Positions 51,911 to 60,359 of a stretch of 64,000 nucleotides of DNA are shown in pieces (the stretch's first letter is position 1; each line of letters begins with the position of its first letter). The stretch is from Elstera sp043721315 (GTDB lineage: Bacteria > Pseudomonadota > Alphaproteobacteria > Elsterales > Elsteraceae). The stretch is taken from contig JAYSQZ010000017.1 of the NCBI GenBank assembly GCA_043721315.1, forward strand, positions 1-64,000. The letters run 5' to 3'. The notes under the pieces were generated by a model. It worked only from the letters and a program-made list of their open reading frames with translations, was not told the DNA's origin and ran no database searches. The position numbers were made by a program, and so were the translations under genes.

Positions 51911-53092
51911 GTGAAAGCCCTTATCGTCGGCGGTGGCCCGGCGGGGTTGATGGCGGCGGAAACGCTGCTGAAAGCGGGAGCCTCGGTCGATCTTTATGAT
52001 GCCATGCCCTCGCTCGGGCGAAAGTTTCTACTCGCCGGGCGGGGCGGGCTTAATCTCACTCACTCCGACCCTTTACCTGCTTTTCTGGAGCGCTACGGCG
52101 CGGAAGCCGAAACCGTACGCCCGTGGATCGAAACGCTGCCGCCCGAAGCGATCCGGGCGTGGGCGGCGGATTTGGGGATCGAGACCTTCATCGGCACCTC
52201 CGGGCGCATCTTTCCGACTGATTTTAAGGCGGCACCACTGCTGCGCGCTTGGCTCACGCGCCTGCGGGGCCTGGGGTTACGCACGCACACGCGCCACCGC
52301 TGGACCGGGCAGGCCGACGGAAGCGCCCTAACCTTCGAGACGCCAAACGGCCCTATTACCGCGCACGGCGATGCTGTGCTGCTGGCGCTTGGCGGGGCAA
52401 GCTGGCCGCATCTCGGCTCGGACGGCGCATGGACCCGCTTCCTGCCCACCCCCATCGCGCCGCTACGGCCCTTCAACTGCGGCTGGCAGATCAATTGGTC
52501 GGACGTGTTGACGCAAAAGGCGGGAAGCCCGCTGAAAACCGTTGCGCTCTCGGCGGGTACCCAGCGCGTGCGTGGCGAGATTATTCTGACCGAATATGGC
52601 CTAGAGGGCAGCGCACTTTACGCCCTCTCTCACTCTCTTGCGCCGGGCGTAACCCTCAGCATTGATCTGCTGCCGGATCATAACGAACGCTTCGTGCTAG
52701 AAAAGCTCGCCCAGCGCGGCAGTGCCTCGCTGGGGTCGTTCCTGAAAAAGAGTTTCCGCCTGCCCCCCGCCGCCATCGCGCTGCTGAACGAAGGCGTGCG
52801 GGGGCCGGGGTGGGATGCGCCCGCCGCACTCGCCCGCCGCCTGAAAGCGCTGCCGCTCGTCTTGACTGGGCCGCGCCCCATCGCCGAAGCTATTTCCAGC
52901 GCGGGCGGGGTTCAGTTTAACGGTCTTACTCCAGGGCTGATGCTCGCCGAAAGACCCGGCTGGTTCGTGGCGGGGGAAATGCTAGATTGGGCCGCGCCCA
53001 CGGGCGGCTATCTGCTGAACGCCTGCCTTGCCAGTGGTATTGTTGCAGCGCGCGGTATGCTCGCCCTTATTTCGCCACGTCTGCCGGGTTAA
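51911..53092 (+). CDS. NAD(P)/FAD-dependent oxidoreductase, YhiN/HI0933-like
   Basis: Flavoprotein of the HI0933/TIGR03862 family. The N-terminal Rossmann loop is IVGGGPAGLMAAETLLKAGA with an acidic DLYDA end of strand 2. Other landmarks are GRKFLLAGRGGLNLTHSDP, the NAD-like motif ALGGASWPHLGSDG and the C-terminal FAD contact FVAGEMLDWAAPTGGYLLNA. Physiological substrate unknown. I start at GTG (VKALIVGGG), 13 bp after the DUF262 stop; no strong ribosome site is visible, suggesting the original upstream region was displaced by the inserted gene. 393 aa. GC content returns to the genomic norm. Confidence 0.88.
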   Translation: MKALIVGGGPAGLMAAETLLKAGASVDLYDAMPSLGRKFLLAGRGGLNLTHSDPLPAFLERYGAEAETVRPWIETLPPEAIRAWAADLGIETFIGTSGRIFPTDFKAAPLLRAWLTRLRGLGLRTHTRHRWTGQADGSALTFETPNGPITAHGDAVLLALGGASWPHLGSDGAWTRFLPTPIAPLRPFNCGWQINWSDVLTQKAGSPLKTVALSAGTQRVRGEIILTEYGLEGSALYALSHSLAPGVTLSIDLLPDHNERFVLEKLAQRGSASLGSFLKKSFRLPPAAIALLNEGVRGPGWDAPAALARRLKALPLVLTGPRPIAEAISSAGGVQFNGLTPGLMLAERPGWFVAGEMLDWAAPTGGYLLNACLASGIVAARGMLALISPRLPG

Positions 53093-53109
53093 AGTGATTG
53101 GCTTTAGGA

Positions 53110-53214
53110 TTAGAGCGTTTTTCGTTCACATTCGTTCACGATAAAAGCTCTAGTTTTTTGTTTTGTTTAGCAAATGTGTCGTCGCGAGTGATTCCACCCG
53201 CTCGGGATTTGCTC
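53110..53214 (-). repeat. Two-hairpin intergenic repeat, copy 3 (inverted)
   Basis: On the minus strand this reads AGCAAATCCCGAGCGGGTGG ... ATTTGCT (hairpin A) then AAAACAAAA spacer and hairpin B ending GCTCTAA. The inner A stem has a C-to-T change that leaves a G-T wobble. Hairpin B has several mismatches and a diverged loop. It lies in the lolA leader, ending 16 bp before its ATG. Confidence 0.85.
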
Positions 53215-53230
53215 CGAAGGATCATACAGA

Positions 53231-53884
53231 ATGCTTGGGATTGCTCGCCGCGCGGTACTTGCCATATTGGCGCTCGCCCTTCTCTCTACCCCCGCACTGG
53301 CCGCAAAAGCCAAACCCTGGCCGCTCACGCCCCAAGACAAGATCGACCTTGCCCGCATCGAAACCTATTTCGACGGGCTAAAAACCCTCACGGCGAAGTT
53401 CTTGCAAATAACCGATACGGGCGCAATTGCGCGCGGTGCGGTGTTTATTCAACGCCCTGGCAAGATGCGGTTCGACTATGCCCCGCCCTCCCCCGTGGTC
53501 ATGATCGCCGATGGCTCGTTCTTAACCTACCATGACCGCGAGTTGAACGAGACCACGGCCCTGCCCCTCAGCACCACGCCGGTCGCTTTTCTGCTGCGCG
53601 ACAAAGTGCGCTTGAGCCAAGACATAACAGTAACGCGCATTGATCGCGGCCCCGGCGTTCTGCGCGTTTCCGTGCGCGCGACCGATGACACCGAGCAAGG
53701 GGAGCTTACGTTGCAGTTCAGCGAAGCGCCATTTCGGCTTGAGCAATGGAGCGTGCTCGATAGCCAAAATCGCTCGACCCGCGTTACCCTGATTGATGCC
53801 CGTACAGGCGACCCCATCGACGCCAAAGTGTTTGAATTCCGCGACCCAAAGTTCTTCAATCAGCCCGTGGAGCGGTATAATTAG
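53231..53884 (+). CDS. lolA: Outer-membrane lipoprotein carrier protein LolA
   Basis: Periplasmic chaperone carrying lipoproteins from LolCDE to the outer membrane. Signal peptide of 24 residues (VLAILALALLSTPALA-AKAK). LolA-fold landmarks: ALIDLARIETYFDGL-type start, LTAKFLQITDTGAIARGAVF, RPGKMRFDYAPPSPVVMIADG and LIDARTGDPIDAKVFEFRDP. 217 aa is normal. GAAGG lies 11 bases before the ATG, just after the inverted repeat. The gene is followed by a candidate small-RNA region rather than by another coding gene. Confidence 0.93.
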   Translation: MLGIARRAVLAILALALLSTPALAAKAKPWPLTPQDKIDLARIETYFDGLKTLTAKFLQITDTGAIARGAVFIQRPGKMRFDYAPPSPVVMIADGSFLTYHDRELNETTALPLSTTPVAFLLRDKVRLSQDITVTRIDRGPGVLRVSVRATDDTEQGELTLQFSEAPFRLEQWSVLDSQNRSTRVTLIDARTGDPIDAKVFEFRDPKFFNQPVERYN

Positions 53885-53914
53885 CCATTCTGCGAATTTG
53901 GATATACTTTAGGA

Positions 53915-54046
53915 GATCTGTGTGTGAGTGCCTACTGTTGCAAGGAGCGCACCGCTCGTCTAAACTTATTCCGTGATCCGTTGGTGCGCCCGCGCTGGCC
54001 TCTAAGTACGGCGGCACAAAAAGAGGTGCGCGCGCGCCTCTTTTGT
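53915..54046 (+). ncRNA. Candidate small structured RNA downstream of lolA
   Basis: The 380-bp gap after lolA has no gene until 54265. A -10-like TATACT (53903-53908) predicts a start near 53915; the -35 is weak (TTAGCC). The interval folds: GTGCC-TACT (from about 53928) can pair with AGTA ... GGCAC (to about 54017), and inside it GCGCACC (53947-53953) pairs with GGTGCGC (53983-53989). It ends in a strong terminator hairpin, AAAAGAGG with CCTCTTTT (54019-54044). It does not match SRP RNA or tmRNA signatures. A read-through 3' UTR of lolA is the alternative. Confidence 0.4.
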
Positions 54047-54144
54047 ATTTGCCTTACTGGCCTTTGATCTCCTCGAGGGCGGGCAATCGGGGCGGTGATA
54101 GGCTCGCGATCCGCGCCGCCACCGCTGAAGACACCTTGCATCGG

Positions 54145-54252
54145 TTAGAGCGTTTTCCAGTCGCCGAGACTCACTTCAAGCGCTCTGCCTCTTTGTTTTT
54201 TTTAAGCAAATGCGCCGCCGCAGGTGATGCTGCCCGCCCGTTATTTGCTCTA
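54145..54252 (-). repeat. Two-hairpin intergenic repeat, degenerate copy 4 (inverted)
   Basis: TTAGAGCG at the left, AGCAAAT (54205-54211) and ATTTGCTCTA at the right mark the element. The inner stem of A and most of B are diverged, and the spacer is TTTGTTTTTTTT. It ends 12 bp before the AbrB-type gene, inside its leader. Confidence 0.75.
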
Positions 54253-54264
54253 GTAGGGACTATC

Positions 54265-54465
54265 ATGCAGGTCTTCCGCCGGGGTAATACTCTCACCATT
54301 CGTTTGCCCGCCGGTCTTGTCGGGGCACTCGCGTTAAAAGAAGGCTACGATGTTGATGTTCGGATCGCCCCAGACCGCACCCAGGCACTCGAAAGCCTTC
54401 GAGCGCTGCGGAAGCCGCTGCCGCCGGGGTGGTCGTTTGATCGCGCTGAGGCGAACGAACGGTAA
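54265..54465 (+). CDS. AbrB/MazE-type antitoxin without a visible toxin
   Basis: 66-residue swapped-hairpin DNA-binding protein: MQVFRRGNTLTIRLPAGLVG then LALKEGYDVDVRI. Its C-terminal LPPGWSFDRAEANER resembles the toxin-binding tail of VapB/MazE antitoxins. In most such pairs a PIN or MazF toxin gene follows directly. Here the next gene is glutaredoxin 115 bp later, so it is an orphan or a repurposed regulator. AGGGAC precedes the ATG. An in-frame upstream extension passes through the repeat and is not credible. Confidence 0.82.
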   Translation: MQVFRRGNTLTIRLPAGLVGALALKEGYDVDVRIAPDRTQALESLRALRKPLPPGWSFDRAEANER

Positions 54466-54580
54466 TCGGCCCGCGCCGTAACCCCTTCAAGTCCGCATAG
54501 CCAACCCTCATTCTTGACCCTAGCATCTTTTTAGAACTCTTCTTAACTATACCTGTAGCGTTTGAACCAGTGAGACCCCC

Positions 54581-54838
54581 ATGGCCAAGATTGAACTTTA
54601 TGCCGATCCGTTCTGCCCCTATTGCGCCAAGGCCAAACGCCTGCTGACCGCCAAGGGCCAAACTTGGGAAGAGTTTGATGTGATGGCAAAGCCCGCGTTG
54701 CGTGCCGAAATGCGCGCCCGTTCCGGCGGCAAGAACAGCGTGCCGCAAGTTTTCATTGATGGCACCCTCATTGGTGGCTGCGACGATCTGCACGCGCTTG
54801 AGGCTAAGGGCGGGCTTGATCCGCTGCTGGCCGCCTAA
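54581..54838 (+). CDS. grxC: Glutaredoxin 3
   Basis: 85-residue dithiol glutaredoxin with active site CPYC (C12, C15) in YADPFCPYCAKAKRLL. The conserved TVP-like cis-proline is in NSVPQVFIDG and the glutathione-binding GGCDDL follows. It reduces protein and glutathione mixed disulfides using glutathione. It precedes a nitrilase-family amidase by 6 bp and then DUF1178, an order common in alphaproteobacteria, so these three probably form an operon. Confidence 0.93.
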   Translation: MAKIELYADPFCPYCAKAKRLLTAKGQTWEEFDVMAKPALRAEMRARSGGKNSVPQVFIDGTLIGGCDDLHALEAKGGLDPLLAA

Positions 54839-54844
54839 ATCCCT

Positions 54845-55675
54845 ATGCTGCGCGTCGCCCTGATCCAACAGACCGCCGCACGGGACTTCGCGCCGAATCT
54901 CGCGTTTCTGGACGCGCAGATTAAGGACGCCGCCGCAGAAGGTGCACGCCTCATTCTAACCCCAGAAAACTGCGCGATGCTGGAGCCGGATCGGGACGCC
55001 CACCGCGCCAAAGCGCTGACCGAGGAAGGCCACCCGCTGCCGCCGCTGTTTTCGCGGTTGGCGGAAGAATCCGGGGCCTTTCTGCTGGCAGGCTCCATTG
55101 CTGTACAGGTGGCGGGCGGAAAACTCGCCAACCGATCGCTGCTTTTTTCCCCCGATGGCCGCATCGCCGCGCGCTACGATAAAATTCATCTGTTCGATGT
55201 CGATCTCGCCAACGGTGAAAGCTACCGCGAATCGGCGCTGATCGCCCCCGGCGATGCGGCGGTAACGGTGGAAACCCCCGTGGCGCGGTTGGGCCTCAGC
55301 GTGTGCTACGATCTGCGCTTCGCCGCGCTGTTTCGCGCCTTGGCCCAGGCGGGGGCCGATATTCTCACCATCCCGTCTGCCTTCACGGTGCCGACCGGGG
55401 AAGCCCATTGGCACGTGCTGCTGCGGGCACGGGCGATTGAAACCGGCTGCTTCGTGCTCGCCCCCGCGCAAACTGGCACGCACGCCGAAGGCCGCCGCAC
55501 CTATGGGCATTCGCTAATCGTGAACCCCTGGGGCGAGATTATCGCCGACGGGGGCACCGAGCCGGGGCTAGTGCTGGCCGATCTCGATTTGGCGGAGGTT
55601 GCAGACGCCCGCCAGCGCATCCCGGCGCTTAGTCATGATAGGCCGTTTACGCGACCCTCTTCCTTTTCCCGATGA
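54845..55675 (+). CDS. Nitrilase-family amidase (Nit1/deaminated glutathione amidase-like)
   Basis: Carbon-nitrogen hydrolase of 276 aa with the Glu-Lys-Cys triad at E41 (LTPEN), K113 (YDKIHLFDVD) and C154 (SVCYDLRF). The sequence pattern is that of the Nit1/YbeM branch, which hydrolyses deaminated glutathione, a damaged metabolite. Location directly after a glutaredoxin gene supports a glutathione link, though omega-amidase activity is possible. It starts at the ATG 6 bp after grxC. Confidence 0.88.
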   Translation: MLRVALIQQTAARDFAPNLAFLDAQIKDAAAEGARLILTPENCAMLEPDRDAHRAKALTEEGHPLPPLFSRLAEESGAFLLAGSIAVQVAGGKLANRSLLFSPDGRIAARYDKIHLFDVDLANGESYRESALIAPGDAAVTVETPVARLGLSVCYDLRFAALFRALAQAGADILTIPSAFTVPTGEAHWHVLLRARAIETGCFVLAPAQTGTHAEGRRTYGHSLIVNPWGEIIADGGTEPGLVLADLDLAEVADARQRIPALSHDRPFTRPSSFSR

Positions 55676-55694
55676 GCCGACTTATTTAATCTCT

Positions 55695-56144
55695 ATGATC
55701 ATGTATAGCCTTCTGTGCTCTGCGGAGCATGGGTTCGACGCTTGGTTCCGCAATAGCGCCGCGTTCGACGCGCAGGCAGCGGGCGGGGCGATTGCCTGCC
55801 CGGTCTGCGGCGACACCCGCATCCGCAAAGCCCTAATGGCCCCCGCCATTCGCCCATCCTCGAAGGCTGCCGTAACCCCAACCGCAGAAGCCATCGCGGC
55901 CCCCACCGCCGAAGAGACCGATCACCAGGCCGTAGCGATGCAGGCCCTGCGCGAGATGCGCCGCAAGATCGAAGCCGATTGCGATTACGTTGGCGATAAT
56001 TTTGCCGAAGAAGCCCGCAAAATTCACTATGGCGAAGTAGAAGCCCACGGCATCTACGGCGAAAGCTCGGAAGCCGACCGGGAAGCGCTGGCGGAAGAAG
56101 GCATCGAGGTTGGCCGGATTCCGTGGGTGCCGTTGGGGAATTAG
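55695..56144 (+). CDS. DUF1178 family protein
   Basis: 149-residue protein of unknown function found mainly in alphaproteobacteria. The N-terminal part MIMYSLLCSAEHGFDAWFRN and a CPVCGD motif suggest a small zinc-ribbon-like domain (cysteines at about positions 8, 36 and 39). The C-terminus has the family segment AEEARKIHYGEVEAHGIYGE and ends in RIPWVPLGN. The start is chosen on family N-terminal pattern; an ATG two codons later is possible. It follows the amidase by 19 bp. Confidence 0.85.
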   Translation: MIMYSLLCSAEHGFDAWFRNSAAFDAQAAGGAIACPVCGDTRIRKALMAPAIRPSSKAAVTPTAEAIAAPTAEETDHQAVAMQALREMRRKIEADCDYVGDNFAEEARKIHYGEVEAHGIYGESSEADREALAEEGIEVGRIPWVPLGN

Positions 56145-56177
56145 CATCCTGATGAGAGCAAAGTTTTCACGCGCTCT

Positions 56178-56285
56178 TAGAGCAAATCCCGAGCGGGTGG
56201 AATCACCCGCGACGACGCATTTGCTCAACAAAACAACCAATTAGAGTGTTTACTGTGAGCCGGTGCGAACGGAAAACGCTCTAAC
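56178..56285 (+). repeat. Two-hairpin intergenic repeat, copy 5
   Basis: Hairpin A is nearly identical to the 17.1-kb copy: outer AGCAAAT/ATTTGCT and inner GCGGGTG-GAAT-CACCCGC. The spacer is CAACAAAACAACCAA. Hairpin B (TTAGAGTGTTTACTGT ... ACGGAAAACGCTCTAA) has a wobble and a few mismatches. It lies between DUF1178 and the terminator shared with rpsA. Confidence 0.88.
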
Positions 56286-56291
56286 AAACAA

Positions 56292-56328
56292 CCGCCGCCG
56301 AGGTTGCCCCCGGCGGCGGTCTTTTTGA
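56292..56328 (+). terminator. Terminator between DUF1178 and rpsA
   Basis: ACCGCCGCCG and CGGCGGCGGT enclose a 10-base loop and are followed by CTTTTT on the plus strand. The minus-strand side has TTGTTTG, so it may also serve the convergent rpsA. Confidence 0.8.
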
Positions 56329-56351
56329 GCAGCGATGAAGGGCCTGACGGC

Positions 56352-58046
56352 TTACTTCGTCACGTCATCCTTCTGGCGCGCGTTCCGCATGGCCGCCCCC
56401 AGAATATCGCCCAGCGAGGCACCCGAATCGGAGGAGCCGAATTCCGCCATAGCGGCCTTCTCTTCTTCCATTTCGCGGGCCTTGACCGACAGGCTGACGC
56501 GGCGCGAGCCTTTATCAATCTGGGTCACTTTCGCATCAATCTTGTCACCAACCGCAAAGCGTTCGGTGCGTTGATCGGCGCGGTCGCGGGCCAGTTCGGC
56601 CTTACGGATGAAGCCGTGAACACCTTCGGTGATTTCAACTTCGATACCGTTTTCTTGAACCTGCGTGATCGTGCACGTAACGACTTCGTTCTTGCGAACG
56701 GTGCCGATGGAGGCTTCAAACGGATCGGCGGTGAGCTGTTTAATGCCCAGGCTGATACGCTCTTTTTCCACATCGACATCAAGAACGCGAACGCGCACTT
56801 GGTCGCCCTTTTTGAAGTCCTGAATGGCTTCTTCGCCGGGACGTTCCCAATCAATATCCGACAGATGAACCATGCCGTCGATGTCGCCGGGCAGACCCAC
56901 GAACAGACCGAATTCGGTGATGTTCTTGACTTCGCCTTCAATCTCCGTATTGGCCGGGAACTTGGTCACGAACGTATCCCACGGATTGTCCATGCACTGC
57001 TTCAGACCAAGGCTGATGCGACGCTTCACCGGATCGACATCCAACACCATCACTTCGACTTCTTGACTGGTCGAAACGATCTTGCCCGGATGGACGTTCT
57101 TCTTCGTCCAGCTCATTTCGGAAACGTGGACCAAGCCTTCAATGCCGGGTTCCAGTTCCACGAATGCGCCGTAATCCGTGATGTTGGTCACGCGGCCATT
57201 GAACTTGGCACCCATCGGGTACTTAGCGGCAACGCCTTCCCAAGGATCGGCTTCAAGCTGCTTCATGCCAAGGCTGATACGCTGGGTTTCCGAGTTGAAG
57301 CGGATAACTTGCACATTGACCGACTGGCCAATCGTGAGGGCTTCGGACGGATGATTGATACGACGCCACGCAATATCGGTGACGTGCAGCAAACCATCGA
57401 CGCCGCCAAGATCCACGAACGCACCGTAGTCGGTGATGTTCTTGACCACGCCTTGCAGAATTTGGCCTTCCTTGAGGGAGGCCACCAACTCCGACCGGGC
57501 TTCGGCACGCGACTCTTCGAGCACAGCCCGACGCGACACGACGATATTGCCGCGACGACGGTCCATCTTCAGAATCTGGAACGGCTGCGGGGAACCCATC
57601 AGCGGGGTAATGTCGCGCACTGGGCGGATATCCACCTGGCTGCCCGGCAAGAAGGCCACGGCACCCGACAGATCGACCGTGAAACCACCCTTAACACGAC
57701 CGAAGATAATCCCGGTCACGCGCTGTTGTTCGGTGAACGCGCGTTCCAGCACATTCCACGCTTCTTCACGGCGGGCCTTTTCGCGCGACAAGCTGGCTTC
57801 GCCATTCTTGTCTTCCATGCGCTCCAAGTACACTTCAACCGTATCGCCGACCTTCAGTTCAACCGGCAGGCCAGGCGCTGCGAATTCGCGCAGCGGCACA
57901 CGGCCTTCCGACTTCAAGCCAACATCAATCAGGGCAAAGTCGTTTTCGATGGCAATGATAATGCCCTTAACGACAGTGCCTTCAAGATTATCACCTGTGC
58001 CCAGCGATTCTTCCAGAAGCGCGGCAAAGCTTTCACTCGTGGTCAT
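56352..58046 (-). CDS. rpsA: 30S ribosomal protein S1
   Basis: 564-residue mRNA-binding ribosomal protein with six S1 (OB-fold) domains. The last four carry the repeated KFNGRVTNITDYGAFVELE-type start and VQVLDVD-type end; the first two are more diverged and bind the ribosome. GGAG lies seven bases before the ATG, which is followed by TTSESFAALL. It is third in an aroA-cmk-rpsA run, separated from cmk by 143 bp, enough for its own promoter and for S1 autoregulation through the leader. A long plus-strand frame across it is a shadow. Confidence 0.97.
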   Translation of the reverse strand: MTTSESFAALLEESLGTGDNLEGTVVKGIIIAIENDFALIDVGLKSEGRVPLREFAAPGLPVELKVGDTVEVYLERMEDKNGEASLSREKARREEAWNVLERAFTEQQRVTGIIFGRVKGGFTVDLSGAVAFLPGSQVDIRPVRDITPLMGSPQPFQILKMDRRRGNIVVSRRAVLEESRAEARSELVASLKEGQILQGVVKNITDYGAFVDLGGVDGLLHVTDIAWRRINHPSEALTIGQSVNVQVIRFNSETQRISLGMKQLEADPWEGVAAKYPMGAKFNGRVTNITDYGAFVELEPGIEGLVHVSEMSWTKKNVHPGKIVSTSQEVEVMVLDVDPVKRRISLGLKQCMDNPWDTFVTKFPANTEIEGEVKNITEFGLFVGLPGDIDGMVHLSDIDWERPGEEAIQDFKKGDQVRVRVLDVDVEKERISLGIKQLTADPFEASIGTVRKNEVVTCTITQVQENGIEVEITEGVHGFIRKAELARDRADQRTERFAVGDKIDAKVTQIDKGSRRVSLSVKAREMEEEKAAMAEFGSSDSGASLGDILGAAMRNARQKDDVTK

Positions 58047-58189
58047 ACATGCTCCAGTCCGGCTGTCCCTGGTTCGGCTATCGGAGCCGAACGGCGCAAC
58101 CGCTGGACGATGGCGGCAACGCGGGGTTGGAGAGTGACGAAAACCCCCAAGCCCTGCCCCTTGGAGAAGCGGTCAGGGCGAGAAGGCGG

Positions 58190-58807
58190 TTACGCTATCC
58201 GGGGGGCCGCATAAATAAGGGCTGCCGCAAAAGCCTGATCGGCATCCAAACTGGATGTTTCCAGGTAGAACGCATCGTCTGCCGCCTTAAGAGGGGCTGT
58301 CGCGCGTTCACTATCACGGCGGTCCCGATCCATCAGGTCCGCAAGAATCTCGGCGTATATAGAAGGATTCCCGCGCGCCTGCAACTCTTTGTGCCGCCGC
58401 CCAGCCCGAACTTCGACGGAGGCCGTGACAAATAATTTTACCGGGGCATCGGGGCAGATCACCGTGCCAATATCGCGCCCATCCAAAACCGCGCCCGGCG
58501 CTTGAGCGGCAAAGCCACGCTGAAACGCCAAGAGCGCCGCGCGAACCTCGGGAATCGCCGAGATTTTGGAAGCGGCTTGCCCCGCCGCCTCACTCCGCAA
58601 GTCCTCCCCGCAGGTCATGCCCACATCGAAGGCTTCCGCTGCGGCAATCGCGGCGCGCGGATCGTCCAGCCTGTCCCGCACGGCCCAACCGACCGCGCGG
58701 TAGAGCAAGCCGGTATCGAGATGGGGAAAGCCGAAATGCGCCGCCAGCCGTTTGGCAATCGTGCCTTTGCCCGACGCTGCCGGACCATCGACCGCAATCA
58801 CGCGCAT
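58190..58807 (-). CDS. cmk: (d)CMP kinase
   Basis: Phosphorylates CMP and dCMP with ATP. P-loop GPAASGKGT (8-16), GRDIGTV with the catalytic-lid region and MDRDRRDSERA near the C-terminus are standard. 205 aa is a little short but within range for alphaproteobacteria. It begins 2 bp after the aroA stop. The aroA-cmk-rpsA order is widespread in proteobacteria. Confidence 0.95.
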   Translation of the reverse strand: MRVIAVDGPAASGKGTIAKRLAAHFGFPHLDTGLLYRAVGWAVRDRLDDPRAAIAAAEAFDVGMTCGEDLRSEAAGQAASKISAIPEVRAALLAFQRGFAAQAPGAVLDGRDIGTVICPDAPVKLFVTASVEVRAGRRHKELQARGNPSIYAEILADLMDRDRRDSERATAPLKAADDAFYLETSSLDADQAFAAALIYAAPRIA

Positions 58808-58809
58808 GG

Positions 58810-60144
58810 TTAGGCCACTCCTTCGATCTTCAGGCCGAGGCTATTCATCAAATCGGCAAAACCGGGGAAAGAGGTATCGACGGGGGCCGCATCATCAATG
58901 GTGATCGGCTCCGCCGTAACCGCACCGAGAATAAGATAGGACATAGCGATACGATGATCGAGCTTGGCGGCAATCCTTACCCCCCCTTTTGGCGGTGTGC
59001 CGGTGCCGTCGATAATGCAATCATCGCCCTCAACGGTCACGCGCACGCCGCAGGCCGCAAGCCCGTCCGCAATCGCGGCCAGCCGGTCACTCTCCTTCAC
59101 CCGCAACTCCGATAGCCCGTGCAGAATGGTGCGGCCCGAAGCGCAGGCGGCAGCCATCGCCAGCACCAAATATTCATCAATCATGCTTGGCGCGCGCGCT
59201 GCCGGAACCTCGATGCCATGCAGCGGGGCAAAGCGGACGCGCAAATCGGCCACCGGCTCGCCGCCTTCGGTGCGCGGGTTCACTTCTTCGATGGATGCGC
59301 CCATTTCCTTTAGCGAGATAAACACCCCCGCCCGCAGCGGATTAAGCCCAACGCCCGCAACGATAACGTCCGACCCCGGCACGAGGCAGGCGGCGACCAC
59401 GGGAAACGCTGCCGACGACGGATCGCCCGGAACCACGACATCTGCCGCTTTTAGAATCGGCTGCCCGACGAGCGTGGCTTTACGCCCTTCCGGCGTCTCT
59501 TCTATCCGAACCTCCGCGCCGAAATGCCGCAGCATATTTTCGGTATGATCGCGCGTCGGCTCCGGCTCGATCACACTGGTCTCGCCCGGCGTATTCAGCC
59601 CCGCCAGCAACACTGCCGACTTCACCTGCGCCGAGGCCACCGGGAGCGTGTAGGTTATCGGCGTGGGGTTTTCCGTCCCGATCACCGCCAGCGGCAGACG
59701 GCCCTTGGAGCGGGAAACGAAGCGCGCGCCCATCACTTCCAACGGTACGGTAACGCGGGCCATCGGGCGCGAGCGTAAGGAGGCGTCGCCGGTCATAAAC
59801 GCCGTAAACGGGTGGGCCGCGATCACGCCCATGAGCAGCCGTGTGGCCGTGCCGGCATTGCCAAGATCAAGCGGGGCCTCCGGTTCCACCAACCCGCCAA
59901 CACCGACGCCGGTAACGCGCCACGCGCCGACACCATCACGGGTAACGGTCGCGCCCATCGCCCGCATCGCGGCGGCAGTTGCCAGCACATCTTCGCCTTC
60001 CAGCAACCCGGTGATGCGCGTTTCCCCCAGCGCCAGCCCGCCGAACATGAGCGCGCGGTGAGAGATAGACTTATCGCCCGGAACGTAGATGGTCCCAGAC
60101 AACGGCCCGGCGCGGCGGGAAAGAAGCGGGCGAGGCGCGTGCAT
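58810..60144 (-). CDS. aroA: 3-phosphoshikimate 1-carboxyvinyltransferase (EPSP synthase, class II-type)
   Basis: Sixth step of the shikimate pathway. The substrate loop PGDKSISHR (22-30), DLGNAGTATRLLMG, DASLRSRPMARV, SAQVKSAVLLAGLNTPGE and RVKESDRLAA are present. The form of these motifs (SAQVKSA, NAGTATR) resembles CP4-like class II enzymes common in alphaproteobacteria. I start at MHAPRPLLSR (444 aa); a GTG 12 codons upstream is possible but neither has a strong ribosome site. Divergent from the FYDLN gene with about 215 bp between them. Confidence 0.94.
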   Translation of the reverse strand: MHAPRPLLSRRAGPLSGTIYVPGDKSISHRALMFGGLALGETRITGLLEGEDVLATAAAMRAMGATVTRDGVGAWRVTGVGVGGLVEPEAPLDLGNAGTATRLLMGVIAAHPFTAFMTGDASLRSRPMARVTVPLEVMGARFVSRSKGRLPLAVIGTENPTPITYTLPVASAQVKSAVLLAGLNTPGETSVIEPEPTRDHTENMLRHFGAEVRIEETPEGRKATLVGQPILKAADVVVPGDPSSAAFPVVAACLVPGSDVIVAGVGLNPLRAGVFISLKEMGASIEEVNPRTEGGEPVADLRVRFAPLHGIEVPAARAPSMIDEYLVLAMAAACASGRTILHGLSELRVKESDRLAAIADGLAACGVRVTVEGDDCIIDGTGTPPKGGVRIAAKLDHRIAMSYLILGAVTAEPITIDDAAPVDTSFPGFADLMNSLGLKIEGVA

Positions 60145-60359
60145 GTGATAAAATCCCGTTGGAGCTAAAACCTGCTGCACGGCGTACCCGAAATTCAGCC
60201 CGCCCTCAAGCGTGCCACTCTGTTAATGTGAAGGGTAAGAGGACGGGGTGCGGACTTGTCACGCTCGCTATCTTCTTTCAGGTGATTGACAAGCGCCGAT
60301 ACCCCTGGCATTGCACGCCAAAGACCATTTGATCCCCCAAGATTAAGGAACAAGCTGAC

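Noticed and set aside
53915..54046. Identification of the lolA-downstream structure as SRP RNA or tmRNA
   Set aside because: It lacks the SRP GGTCCGGAAGGAAGCA-type loop and the tmRNA TTCGAC/tag features, so it is only listed as an unknown candidate RNA.
56304..58214. 636-codon plus-strand open frame across rpsA
   Set aside because: It lies antisense to the clear six-domain S1 gene and has no recognisable domain. High-GC codon bias opens the complementary frame.
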